Source: Schizochytrium sp. TIO01 | Taxonomy: Eukaryota; Sar; Bigyra; Thraustochytrida; Thraustochytriidae | Direction of reading: 5' to 3' | NCBI GenBank assembly: GCA_004764695.1 | Contig: SMSO01000031.1 | Span: forward strand, 5,637,261-5,701,260 | DNA length: 64,000 nt | In this document: positions 30,946 through 41,009 of the stretch, piece by piece | Layout of the letters: each line of letters opens with the position of its first letter | Numbering within the stretch: the first letter of the stretch is position 1 | Position numbers and translations under genes: made by a program | The notes under the pieces: generated by a model | Database searches by the model: none | Told to the model about the DNA's origin: nothing | What the model saw: the letters and a program-made list of their open reading frames with translations, nothing else

Positions 30946-31755
30946 ATGAGCTCGGAAAAGTCCAGGGCGACGGCTTTTCTGGAGAAAATTGGCCTCAAGG
31001 AGCGCGATCCTCGTGAACTAGTAAAGGAATGGACCCGTGAATTGCGTCGGGAGCAACGCATGATGGACCGTGAGCTGCGGCAGATTGAGCGTGAAGAGCT
31101 CAAGATGCAACGCGACATCAAGATGCTTGCAAAGAAGGGTGAAATGAATGCCATTCGTCCTCTTGCACGGTCTATTGCTGAGGCCAAAAAGACCAAGACA
31201 AGGATAAATGTAAGTAAGGCGCACATGAACTCCATCACACTTCAACTGCGGCACCAGGCTGCCCAACTGCGTATGGCCCAGGTATTGCAGAGTTCGACTA
31301 AGGTGATGAGCTCCATGAATGCCCTTATGAAGATCCCGCAGATTAGCAAGAACATGCACGAGATGGCCATGGAAATGGAACGCGCGGGACTTATTGAGGA
31401 GATCATGGATGATGCCATGGACTCCGCTTTCGATACCGAAGGAATGGATGATGAAGTTGATAAGGAAGTTGACAACATCATTAGTGAGCTTACCGCCGGA
31501 ATTCTCGACAAGGCACCCGCTGTACCCCAAAAGGCAGCAACCTCCAGTTTGGCTGAGCAGGGAAAGCAGCTTTACTTGCGGAGTCTTAGCAGCAACAATT
31601 TGGAGGAGACCCATCAGCAGCCTGTGCTATTAGGCATGGACGATATCCCCGTGGCACCAACCACCAAACCAGTTTTAGCCTCCACCTCTGCATCTGCTGA
31701 AGATGGATCGATCTCGGACCTTGATCGTCGCCTTGCTGCACTTCGTGCCGGCTAA
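30946..31755 (+). CDS. VPS24: ESCRT-III subunit VPS24/CHMP3
   Basis: A 269-residue Snf7-family protein. It assembles with other ESCRT-III subunits on endosomal and other membranes and drives membrane scission away from the cytosol; VPS4 disassembles it. The N-terminal half is a basic helical hairpin (REQRMMDRELRQIEREE, then SKAHMNS). The core segment KIPQI and the stretch ISELTAGILDKAP match CHMP3/VPS24 rather than CHMP2. Acidic helices follow, and the C-terminus SDLDRRLAALRAG is a MIT-interacting motif (MIM1) that docks on VPS4. The frame is open to a TTG at 30925, but the first ATG, at 30946 (MSSEKSRA), gives the expected start. It is slightly longer than the usual 220 residues because of a Thr/Ala/Ser-rich linker before the MIM. 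It converges on the gene at 32453-34117. Confidence 0.93.
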   Translation: MSSEKSRATAFLEKIGLKERDPRELVKEWTRELRREQRMMDRELRQIEREELKMQRDIKMLAKKGEMNAIRPLARSIAEAKKTKTRINVSKAHMNSITLQLRHQAAQLRMAQVLQSSTKVMSSMNALMKIPQISKNMHEMAMEMERAGLIEEIMDDAMDSAFDTEGMDDEVDKEVDNIISELTAGILDKAPAVPQKAATSSLAEQGKQLYLRSLSSNNLEETHQQPVLLGMDDIPVAPTTKPVLASTSASAEDGSISDLDRRLAALRAG

Positions 31756-32452
31756 ATCACTTTTCATTGCTACATCAAGTGAGCACAATAGCTATCAAGT
31801 TGTCCTTTTTCCCAGCGTACTTCTGTCCTTTTTCAACCTACAACGCAAGTATAGCAATCGTCAATTGTCACAAGTCTTTTGCTTTTCTTCTGGTAAATAC
31901 GGTAAAGAAGTAGCCCCTAAGTACCAAACTTTGTACAGACAGACCTGAAAATTTTCTCTTTCTTTTGTATCTCGAAATCGTTTCCTTGAATTACTTGCAG
32001 CTTTGCTAGTTTACATTTCAGCTCTGTGCTATTTACAAGATTCATTGTATCTTCACAGAGCAAAGATGAAAAATGACCAACCCCAAGACTACCAAGCAAA
32101 GTGGCTGGGCTACAATAGCGAATCAATTTATGGGGGGATGATAAACATTTTTTGCAACATCAAAAGTGAAAAGACTTTTTTTAATTGAGCAGAACATATG
32201 ACTAACTCCCTACCGACCTATGTACACCACAGAACGAATAAGAAGAATGGTGTTAATTGATGATGTTTCCTTTGGAACCAGACCGGAATAAACCACATTA
32301 TAGAACTAAAGAGATGTGAAATAAGGTGCCATGGTTTACACAGGTAGGGGGTGGAATTGGTTGGCAGATCACCCTGAGGCCATTTTCACTATGTAACAAA
32401 GCATTAAAAAAAATGGCTATCTCTAAGCGACTTCTGTTTTATTTCCTAAAGC
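31756..32452. other. Intergenic spacer between convergent genes
   Basis: About 700 bases of AT-rich sequence shared by the 3' ends of VPS24 and the fucosyltransferase-like gene. No gene is seen. Confidence 0.7.
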
Positions 32453-34117
32453 CTAACCAAGCGGGTCGTGTACCCACTCCCATGCTTCCTTGTATTCGCG
32501 GCCCCAGTACGGATGACCACCACCGTAGGCACCCTTTAGGTGATTCCACTCTGGACCCTTGAAGTAGTCAAAATAGTCATTAGGATATTTGGACTGTGCT
32601 TCTAGGATCACAGTCTGTCCTACATCAGCCATGTAACCACGCAAACGGTGAATATAGCCAGAGAATGTTGACTTGCGAGTGCCGACAAACACACGCGCTC
32701 GCGAGCAAACAATAGACTCAATGCAACCAAACCAAATACTTGGTACATTCGGGCCCAATAGATCGTCATAAAAGTCACTCAGGAACAGCACATTGTTTTC
32801 GCCCCAAGCATCCTTCATTGGCTGAAACCAGGTATGCTTAGCTACTGTCACCATGGCTTTAGGATCACTCCACTTCCGCTTGCGCTCTTTCTCGTCAGAA
32901 AGTTCATCAGTTGAAATATAGATCATCTCATTTGGTTTAAACAGGCGGCGTGTGTTCTCTACAATACCTTCTGCAGGGGTCCATGCCTCCTTGAATTGAA
33001 ATTCATTGCGGCGGATGTGCAAACAACTAAACTCAAAGTCTTCCAGCTTTGTAATGATACGTTCCGCGAGTTCGACAATATCCTCGCGAAAGTGTATATG
33101 GTCACGAATAATTCGCTTGACGCGGCGGCCCATTTGAGGGTCACGAAAGTACACCATCGTATAAAAATGGCCAAGAAGGTTCTCTGGGAAATGCACAATG
33201 CGGGCATTCTCAATCTCTGGTACAGCTACATCGTACTTATGAGGAAGCTTCGCGGAGAATTCATTAAACCAACGAAACTCTTGACGCTCCTCGTGGGTGA
33301 CAGAGCTCTTCGGGCAGTCTGGCACGCAGTAAACAATTTGACTACCAATCACATTGCTAGGCCACACATCTTTAGTGTTGTATACATCTGGCATTTGCGA
33401 AAGGCCGCTGTAGTACCGTTCAGCACCACCGTGGTGATTTGTCGCACCAGGGCGCTCACTCTGATAGCGCCCAAAGTCTACACGCTCAAAAAATTCATCA
33501 TAGGTAATCACAGGCAAGCCCCGGCGTAGATCCTCGTAGTCAAAATAACTCGTGAGAGAGCTCTGGCCCCGCAAGTACATGTTATAGCCTGGTGGCATGA
33601 CCAAAGTGCGATTGGTTGCAATTGCAAAAGCAGCGGCCATCTCCAGACTCATGCGAATGTTGTTGAAGCCTCCACGCCATGGGCTAAATGTGACATAGCG
33701 ATCTGTTGGAGGAATCGGATCTTTGGGCCAAGATTTCTTGCTCTCCAGCCAATACCGAGTGTGACGGCGATGAACAATCGCTCGAAGAAGGTCATCATCC
33801 TGTGCTGAAAGCTTGTCATGCAGGTAGGTCATGTTAAGCTCGCCCCTGCCACTGTTGTGCGCCTCCTTGAACGAAGTTTCCACCCCGGTTTCCACTAGTA
33901 GGTGATCAACCAGCGCATGCTCGCTTTGTGCAAGTCTTTGCTCGAGATGTTCGATGTGCCTTGAGTCGCTCGAGAACACAAACGACCCCATTGCCACGAG
34001 CCAAACCAACACGAGCGCCACCGATCCGGCAATACCCAGTTTCAGGGCCGTCGCAATGCGTTGCCTCCTGGCAGCATTTTTCTGAGCCGATTTCGACTTC
34101 TTTGACGTCGGTAGCAT
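32453..34117 (-). CDS. GDP-fucose protein O-fucosyltransferase-like type II membrane protein
   Basis: A 554-residue glycosyltransferase-like protein. A short basic cytosolic tail precedes one membrane segment (about residues 25-48, LKLGIAGSVALVLVWLV), the classic type II Golgi topology, then a stem with Asn-linked sites (NMT). The lumenal domain shows the O-fucosyltransferase pattern: a Gly/Asn-rich donor loop WRGGFNNIRMSLEMA (about 148-162), an Arg-containing central motif CLHIRRNEF (about 364-372) that fits the GDP-fucose phosphate-binding position, a YISTDE strand, and VGTRKSTFSGYI (about 477-488), equivalent to the family's conserved C-terminal Ser/Thr-Phe motif. It probably transfers fucose or a related sugar to proteins or glycans in ER or Golgi; the acceptor cannot be told. 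Two Trp/Tyr-rich segments end the protein. The start at 34117 is the first ATG and yields the membrane anchor. Confidence 0.87.
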   Translation of the reverse strand: MLPTSKKSKSAQKNAARRQRIATALKLGIAGSVALVLVWLVAMGSFVFSSDSRHIEHLEQRLAQSEHALVDHLLVETGVETSFKEAHNSGRGELNMTYLHDKLSAQDDDLLRAIVHRRHTRYWLESKKSWPKDPIPPTDRYVTFSPWRGGFNNIRMSLEMAAAFAIATNRTLVMPPGYNMYLRGQSSLTSYFDYEDLRRGLPVITYDEFFERVDFGRYQSERPGATNHHGGAERYYSGLSQMPDVYNTKDVWPSNVIGSQIVYCVPDCPKSSVTHEERQEFRWFNEFSAKLPHKYDVAVPEIENARIVHFPENLLGHFYTMVYFRDPQMGRRVKRIIRDHIHFREDIVELAERIITKLEDFEFSCLHIRRNEFQFKEAWTPAEGIVENTRRLFKPNEMIYISTDELSDEKERKRKWSDPKAMVTVAKHTWFQPMKDAWGENNVLFLSDFYDDLLGPNVPSIWFGCIESIVCSRARVFVGTRKSTFSGYIHRLRGYMADVGQTVILEAQSKYPNDYFDYFKGPEWNHLKGAYGGGHPYWGREYKEAWEWVHDPLG

Positions 34118-35188
34118 CTCGAAAACCTATTTCAGGTGCTCCTTAAGATCCACGCAGCACGTCTACGTTTGAAATACCTCTTTGAGGTTCTTGATGCGTC
34201 CCTTTGAGGTCGTTTCTCTGTCGGTCTCGAGACGACTATACTTTACGAGTCTCTTCGTCAGATAATGACCAACCGCCAGCTGGCCACGGGGCCGCCTCCG
34301 GCGCCGCAGGACCCAAGCCGGGCGCCGTTTGCGGAATTAGACACGCCTTGCACAAGCCTCCAGCTTGTCGGACCCCTCTACCAGGCGCCAAGGCGTCTGC
34401 GTCGCGAGCGGCCTCGAACCGATTGCAATGCCGAGTTTGGGAATTGATCTCATTCTATGACGACAAGTTTTTTACCACAATAGTTCATATTACAAAGAAG
34501 GTTTTCATCAAATAAACCTGTAAAAACTCTTCAATAGTTTTAGTAGAAGAAAAAGAATTGGAAACTAGGAAAGCATAGTAAACTCATAGCATACTTTTTC
34601 TTTTAAAATAATTTTTTATAAAAGTTAAAACTCTAAATACTGCTATAATCGAGATGCAAATGTTCTAAAAGCGAGGATCAAATTTCCTCGATTTGCCTCG
34701 CCCTGCATCAAGAAATGGCATGGTTGAGGGCTGAACGAAAAGTTATCCTTACTACACGCTTTTGCGGTTGGTGATTCCGATGCTGCAGCTGCTGTAAGTG
34801 AGGCTGCTGCTGCGTACTGTTAACTTATCTCGAGGTGCAGCTAACATTTTTTTGTGCGCTTAGAAATATAGTGAAAGACGCGCTTTATCTTCCACGCCAA
34901 CAGGGGCACGGATTCCTAAAGCAGCACCGCTGGCGCTCTCGAGAGCTTTCGAACGCAGCAAACTCGCAATAAAGCTTCTGCCTGAGCCGGCGTCGCTTGC
35001 TCTGACAGTATCTTGCACAGATCCGGGCCCACGCAGCGTCCCCCAGCGGCTTTAGTGAGCCTTACTGGCGGAGGCCGTGGAGATCGGCGGTCGTTGAGAG
35101 ATTGACTCACGGGTCTAACCATCACTCAGACTTGAAAGATCTTACTCGGACACTGCGAGGTTGGAGTTGTTGATCAGGGTCGTGGAAA
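34118..35188. other. Spacer between divergent genes
   Basis: About 1.07 kb between the starts of the fucosyltransferase-like and DEK_C genes; it should hold both promoters. A GC-rich pocket at 34264-34447 contains a 60-codon ORF (MTNRQLATG) that I cannot support as a gene. AT-rich sequence follows to about 34650. Confidence 0.6.
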
Positions 35189-36611
35189 ATGTCGGACGAT
35201 GCAGCCAAGAATTCTGGTACCTCAGAGGCCTTTTATCACAAGAGCTCGTAAGTTTGGGATCCGTCTCGTTGATTTTGCGCTTGGAAAGTTTGAGATTGAT
35301 AAATCATGATGTAGCTTTCAAGACTGACGTATTGCGCTGTTTCTATTCGTGTTTATGTCTCGATTGCTATTGGTGGTTTTCATCGGGGCTGTGGTGGAAA
35401 CGGGACGGCAACGACGTCGGTACAATTTTTTGGCGGTGATTGATACAGGCTACGAAACAGCACTGATGCGCTGCTCTCAGATATTTTAGGTGACAGCGCT
35501 CCCCCAAAAGATCCGGTCGTTGAGACACCAGCAGAGACAAAGTCTATTGTGGTAGAGTCGGCCAAGGCAGAATCGACTACGCCTGCAAAGGTCGAGCCTT
35601 CCCCTCCAAAGGTCGAGGTCGTAACTATTGAAGAAGTTAAATCAGAGCCGAAGTCCGGTCGATGAACAGAAACCTGCGCCATTTTCGTCACCGTTGCCTT
35701 CTGAGGAAGAGGTTATGCAAGCTATTGCAAATCTCCTTACCTCTGGAACCTACCAGGGTAAAGTAAGTGGCAAGGCTGTACGCGAAAAGCTTGAGCAGGA
35801 CTTTAACTGCTCGCTCATGGTTTATATGGGCGCGATTCGACGCGAGGTTGCCGTTGTTGTGGACGTGTTGAGCTCTCAGAAAGGCACGCAACAAACTAAA
35901 AGTACCAATCCTTTAGAAACACCGACTGCTGCTGCCGTGCCACCTAATCTTGCGTCTCAGCGCACAATTTCAGGGCTCTCATCTGGTGTGAAGAGCGAAG
36001 GAGATGACGCCTTGTCCTTACCAGGTGCTTCGCAAGACACCGCAGTCTCCTCGCTTCCCGGTAACTCCCAGGAGCCCGGAGTGTCTGGAAGATTTCCTGT
36101 AGCCGCAGACCTCTTGGATACGCGCCATGATACCACCGAGGACCCCGCAAAGACAGGCCGCCTACCCCTGGTATTTCCAAAGAAACTTCAGTCAATCAAG
36201 CCCACGTCCATGCCCGTTCTCATGGAATTGCATGGTCAAGCTATCAACGTAAGAGGTGATGCTGGAGCAATTGGCCGAGTAGCACTTATTGCGGGCCAAA
36301 ATAACGACCTAGACAACAACGATGCGACGAAACGGCCTCACGGTAACGCGATGAAAAAGGGCAAGGCCTCCAAGAAGGCGAAACTCATGGAAATGGCGCA
36401 AAAGTACCAAGATGGCAGTGTTTTGCGAATCGACCTCAAGGGTCATGTGTACCATGGCACCATGGTACCTTCTTCTGTGACTCTGCTAGGTGTAGCTATG
36501 GCGAGAGACAAGGTAACGGTTCAGGGTGTCTGGAACGAATATATGCAGTGCACATACAAGGGCAACGTCATGGAGGGCATGGACGGCAAGGTCGAAGATG
36601 CGGCAAACTAA
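35189..36611 (+). CDS. DEK C-terminal-domain protein, one intron plus a frame break
   Basis: Exon 1 is 35189-35247 (ATG GTCGGACG context, MSDDAAKNS), and a GTAAGT donor starts the intron. Exon 2 begins at 35461, or 12 bases earlier at 35449; both acceptors keep phase. The frame reads an acidic Pro/Lys/Glu-rich stretch to a TGA at 35663-35665. The rest lies in the +1 frame, open from 35625 to the stop at 36611. The second frame holds a DEK_C-type helical DNA-binding domain (about 35702-35865: PSEEEVMQAIANLL, then VSGKAVREKLEQDF), a Ser-rich linker, a Lys-rich patch (MKKGKASKKAKLME) and a C-terminal compact domain (LRIDLKGHVYHGTMVPS) that I recognise only weakly as resembling plant BIN4-type proteins. 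DEK_C domains bind DNA in chromatin and topoisomerase-linked proteins. The break may be an indel, a 25-nt intron (35621-35645) or a +1 frameshift. Confidence 0.75.
35248..35460 (+). other. Spliceosomal intron of the DEK_C gene
   Basis: GTAAGT donor at 35248 and ACAG acceptor ending at 35460, 213 nt. The split codon is phase 2 and rejoins in frame. A second acceptor, ending at 35448, also keeps the frame and would add four codons, so alternative acceptor use is possible. Confidence 0.75.
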
Positions 36612-37846
36612 AACAGTAAACCAACATCACCTGTACAGAATTTCACTTTTCTGAACTCTATTCAGAGTCCTTGTTAATTTCAAGTTGTCCTAGTTAGCTC
36701 ATAGTTCTGCGATCATAATTCTCCAAATCATGCGTATACCAGTAGCAGCTGTCTGAGAGGACCTGCAATAAGGTTAGACCCAATTCATTACCTAAACCTT
36801 TACCATCTCTTCTTTCCCTTCTCTTCTCTTTGATTCATTTTTTCTTATTAGTAATGGGAAAACACTAAAGTCGTGCTTCAGACCATTGGTGCGGCCACTA
36901 TCTCAATCTTTGTCATTTTAATACTATAGAGTAGGTCTCCTATCTAATCTTGGATTCTGTGCGCCTCGCAAGAAATAAAAATTCAAGAACTGGCGACCAG
37001 CGGTGTCTGTCGGTGGCAGGAGTACCTGCCAGATTATGAAGAATGTCCTGAAGACCGAGATTAACCTGGTCGTCAGCAGCTCTCGTTGCTGTAAGTCATT
37101 GCCTCAATTTCTTAGACTTTCAGCGTACCCAAGTAATTGTTAGCACGTTCTTTTCCGCAAGAAATGCCTTCGGTCAATTAGACCCTCAACCCCCCACAAT
37201 ATAGACAGACTCATATCCCACGGTCGTTCCGGCTTTGATTGCGAAGTTGCCTCTACCGCGCACTGCTCATGCATTGGTTAACGACGATGCTTTCGCCGCC
37301 TTCTTCAAGATCATCAACGTACCTACACAATCGAATATGCCAAATCAAGCAGACAAGGGAAGAAAGATCACATAAATTACAGACGCTCAGACTCAATGCC
37401 ATTAAAAAACGAAACCAATCCCGCGATTGAGCAAGCTTCAAAGAGAGTAAACTTGCGTAAACCTAGTGAAAAAAACGTATACCCAAGCGGGTTTGGTCTG
37501 GTCTTTCGTACTTCGAGGTCTTCGTCTAATTGAAGAACTGCGTTGAGTTTCATCCGTAGAATTTCACTCGTTGACATTAATTTCTCTTGAGGCGATTTCA
37601 TTTCATTTTTTTTTATTTATTTTTTTTAAAGTAATAATTGTTTGTAAAATTGATTGAATTTCATTGATCGATGAACTTCAATCCAAGAAAGCATCAGCGT
37701 GACAGCCTCTCACGCAACAAACTGGCTGCGGATCCACACCGGGACGTGGAGTCTCGGACGGATTCAGATAAATCACTTAGCTCCGTCTTGGGGGCAGCGT
37801 GTAGTTTGCTTGCAACTGTGGCTTTACTAGATCCGAAGTAGACATC
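36612..37846. other. Spacer between tandem genes
   Basis: About 1.2 kb between the DEK_C stop and the ABC1-kinase start, both plus strand. A T-rich stretch at 37605-37630 is the only composition feature; no gene is seen. Confidence 0.65.
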
Positions 37847-39841
37847 ATGGCAAGAACAACATCGGCGATTGAGCATGCGAAGCGTGTATTGCGGCATCAA
37901 GATACCTCACGTTGCGCGCAGGGAGCTGTGATGGTTGCGCAGGAGCTCCTCAGGTCCCAGACTAGGGCCTCTGCTACTGGTATTGGGCCATCGCTTCGCT
38001 CTCATGCCGCAGGTCTCGGCCAAGTGGCAGAATTTTTAGTCGCCAGGTTCGCTCCCGGCTTGTCGCCTTCAACATCTGCAGCTGCAGGGTCACCTGACGC
38101 TGCTGGCGCTACAAATGGAAGCGCTTACGCGGATATCGACCTCTCGGCCTTCGACGCAGCAGCCGCAGAGAAGCCTGGTATCTTAGACCACTCTAAAGTG
38201 AACGGTGAAAGCGCATCGTCGCCGTCGTCGATCCCGCCTTTGAGCTCCAAAACAACTATCTCGTCGGTACCTTCTTCAGAGGATTTTTCAAAAGTACCCT
38301 TAGAACCCTCAACAGCCTCTAGCACGCAAACCAAGCTCGAAACCGGTCCTGGTGTTACGAAGATCGAGAACGAGAACGCAAAGATGCCTTTGCAAACAAA
38401 TGCAACGTCGAAGAGTGCCGAATTGAGTGGACTTTATGACGGCGATGGGGATATCCCGGTCACAGCTGGACGTGAGCAAGCGGTGCCATCAGGACCTATT
38501 TCTCGCGTGGTGGGCTTTGGTAGGCTTGCGGCAGGCCTTGCAGCAGGCACAGTTGGTGAGGCTGTACGCCGCGGCGTAAGGGGGCGTCCTCAGCATACAG
38601 GCGATGCAGGGACTCCTGGAACCAGCAGTGGAGGAGGCATGCGTGACGTGGTACTATCGAATGCAAATTCAGAGCGCATTGCAGCAACGCTCTGCCGCAT
38701 GCGTGGGGCAGCACTTAAGCTCGGGCAGATGCTTAGCATCCAGGATGAGACAGTGCTCCCACCGCAACTTAGCCATGCTCTTGAGCGTGTGCGTCAAAGC
38801 GCTGATATTATGCCAGCTAGGCAGCTCGATCAAGTCATGGCAGCTGAGCTGGGCCCTGATTGGCGTATGAACTTCGTCAAGTTTAACGATAAGCCCTTTG
38901 CAGCTGCCTCGCTTGGACAGGTACATCAGGCACTCCTTAAGACGCCCGAAGGACCCATTCCTGTTGCCGTCAAAGTGCAATTTCCGGGAGTCGCAGATAG
39001 CATTGACAGTGATCTTGCTAATCTAAAGCGCCTTGCTGATATTACAGGTATCTTCCCGCGCGGTCTCTTCATCGATCGCATCATTGAGGTCATGAAGGAG
39101 GAGCTTCGTGAGGAATGCGATTATCTCAGCGAGGCCAAGCATCAGAAAAAATTCCGTGAGATTCTCAAGAACGACTCTGAGTCATTCTTTGTCCCTCGCG
39201 TCTTTGACCAAACTACCACCTCTCGCATCCTCACCACAGAGCTGGCACGCGGTGTTGCTATTGACAAGGTTGCCAAAACTCTTTCGCAAGAACAACGCAA
39301 CCGGATCGGCCGTTTGCTCTTGCATCTTTCGCTTAAGGAGCTCTTTGACTTTCGCTACATGCAAACTGACCCCAACTTCAGCAACTATCTATTCGACGAA
39401 AAAACGGGCCGCATTGTTTTGCTTGATTTTGGAGCAACGCGTGCTTATGGTCGCGAGTTTGTTGATGACTACCTCGAACTTGTTTGGGCAGCTAGCAAGA
39501 GCGATCGGGGCGCAATTCTTGATTACTCAATCAAGCTTGGATTTCTTACCGGAGATGAGTCCCAAGCGATGAAAAATGCCCACATTCAGAGCGGCCTTGA
39601 AATTGGTCGTCCGTTTCAGCAAGAGGGGCCCTTCGATTTCCGTGGGTCGCGCATGGTTAGCCAAATGAGTAAGCATGGAGATACCTTCATGAATGAGCGT
39701 CTTACACCCCCTCCTAAGGAAGTATATAGCCTCCACCGTAAACTTTCTGGCGCGTACATGACATGCATCAAGCTCGGCTCCATCTTCCCATGCCGAGACC
39801 TTCTTGTAAAATCTTACGAAAACTACCACAAGCAACAGTAG
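37847..39841 (+). CDS. ABC1/ADCK (COQ8-type) atypical kinase-like protein
   Basis: A 664-residue UbiB/ABC1-family protein. COQ8/ADCK3 members support ubiquinone synthesis on the mitochondrial inner membrane through an ATPase-like activity. The family signature KxGQ is present as KLGQ (K291). The alanine-rich nucleotide loop AAASLGQ (about 351-357) replaces the usual glycine-rich loop. The invariant Lys is in VAVKVQF (K376), and the metal-binding Asp in LLDFGAT (D527) follows QTDPNFSNYLF, the catalytic-loop equivalent. RGVA and ECDYLSEA segments also match. The N-terminal 240 residues are Ser/Ala/Thr-rich and poorly conserved, beginning MARTTSAIEHAKRVLRH, which could act as a mitochondrial presequence. 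ATG 37847 is the first in frame. COQ8 is the best guess among ABC1 paralogues, given the KxGQ helix and alanine-rich loop. Confidence 0.92.
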   Translation: MARTTSAIEHAKRVLRHQDTSRCAQGAVMVAQELLRSQTRASATGIGPSLRSHAAGLGQVAEFLVARFAPGLSPSTSAAAGSPDAAGATNGSAYADIDLSAFDAAAAEKPGILDHSKVNGESASSPSSIPPLSSKTTISSVPSSEDFSKVPLEPSTASSTQTKLETGPGVTKIENENAKMPLQTNATSKSAELSGLYDGDGDIPVTAGREQAVPSGPISRVVGFGRLAAGLAAGTVGEAVRRGVRGRPQHTGDAGTPGTSSGGGMRDVVLSNANSERIAATLCRMRGAALKLGQMLSIQDETVLPPQLSHALERVRQSADIMPARQLDQVMAAELGPDWRMNFVKFNDKPFAAASLGQVHQALLKTPEGPIPVAVKVQFPGVADSIDSDLANLKRLADITGIFPRGLFIDRIIEVMKEELREECDYLSEAKHQKKFREILKNDSESFFVPRVFDQTTTSRILTTELARGVAIDKVAKTLSQEQRNRIGRLLLHLSLKELFDFRYMQTDPNFSNYLFDEKTGRIVLLDFGATRAYGREFVDDYLELVWAASKSDRGAILDYSIKLGFLTGDESQAMKNAHIQSGLEIGRPFQQEGPFDFRGSRMVSQMSKHGDTFMNERLTPPPKEVYSLHRKLSGAYMTCIKLGSIFPCRDLLVKSYENYHKQQ

Positions 39842-41009
39842 TGTGCAAGCTAACTTCAATAATAAACCACTCTAACGAGTAGAATAGTACTAACCAGGTA
39901 GTAGAGATAGCAGTATTGTGTCTGGTTTTTCAAAGAAGAAAGTACCACCACACGCGTACCTTCTCCCAATAACCACATCAACAATAAAAACCAATATATC
40001 ACCTATTTAGTATCCACCCATGGTCTGCGAATCTTCCCCGTAATTTGAGTTTCTTTACTTGCTCTAACGTTTTTACTTTGCCTTATTAGTATGGATCTTT
40101 TAATCATCTTGTGATTTTGATGAATCTTGTCCAAAATGAATTGGGAGTAGAGGACACATGTGTGCTCAGCACAGACCCAAACCTCACGTAGGTCAGCATT
40201 ATCTGAAGTGCACATATGTAGCGCTTCGTTGCTGGAGAAAAGCTCTTCCGAGCAATCATCCTACAAACCACGATTTTAACTTTCTTTTCCACCTTCCAAC
40301 TTTGGGATAAGCCACTCTGTCAACCATTTTACATCAAACCCAGGTTATCCATATTTTATGATATAGTTTTTTATGGTTCCAAAGCCATATTAGATATGTA
40401 TTATTGGAGGGTATTCACAAAACTGTGTAGGGAATATGGGATATTAGTTATTACATGTTCAATGTAGCTTCGCTTTTTAAAAGTTCCATTATACTCTGTT
40501 CTTGAATTTTATTTGCTTCTAGATAAAAGAATATGAAACTGTGCACTGCAGATCATGAGATCTCCTCACTCGACCATCTTAAGTCAACAAGCAGTCACGC
40601 AGAATACAGAAAATGCAAGGCAGAGATTAGAGCACAGGAAACGCATCACTATTATAATCATAGGGGCCTGAGGTTTTATTCTTTATGCATGCGCACTCAT
40701 GCTAGCATACTTTTACATAAGAACATAAGAAAACGGTTTAGATTAGCACTCCCCAATCTTCGCAGAGACTAATCAAGATACTCTATCAAGTTGCATGAAT
40801 GGAATGGTTCAAAAATGAATATATGCTAGTCAAATCAAATCCTTCCGAAGAAGGTTTCTATCCTTACAACATTGTGATGACAGCCTCCTAGGCATTATAA
40901 GTGCATTTCATCGCGCTCTGGACATACACAACTACAACCGTGTAAGTTGAAATTATGTTTTCATGTAATAAGTCCCAGGGCGTGATATTATAGATAAGCT
41001 GTCTGTCCC
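39842..41009. other. Intergenic spacer between convergent genes
   Basis: About 1.17 kb, AT-rich, between the stops of the ABC1 gene and the phosphodiesterase frame. Only short ORFs; no gene, RNA or repeat array is seen. Confidence 0.7.

Noticed and set aside
34381-34447. Perfect GGTTCGANNCC B-box on the minus strand
   Set aside because: It sits in a GC-rich pocket; the T-stem has a mismatch and no A-box or cloverleaf can be drawn upstream.
34265-34447. 60-codon GC-rich plus-strand ORF between divergent genes
   Set aside because: Composition alone can explain the open frame. There is no domain, and it may be a leader or promoter sequence.
35628-36611. DEK_C gene starting at 35628
   Set aside because: The codon there is TTG, and an upstream ATG exon with a GTAAGT donor supplies a proper start.
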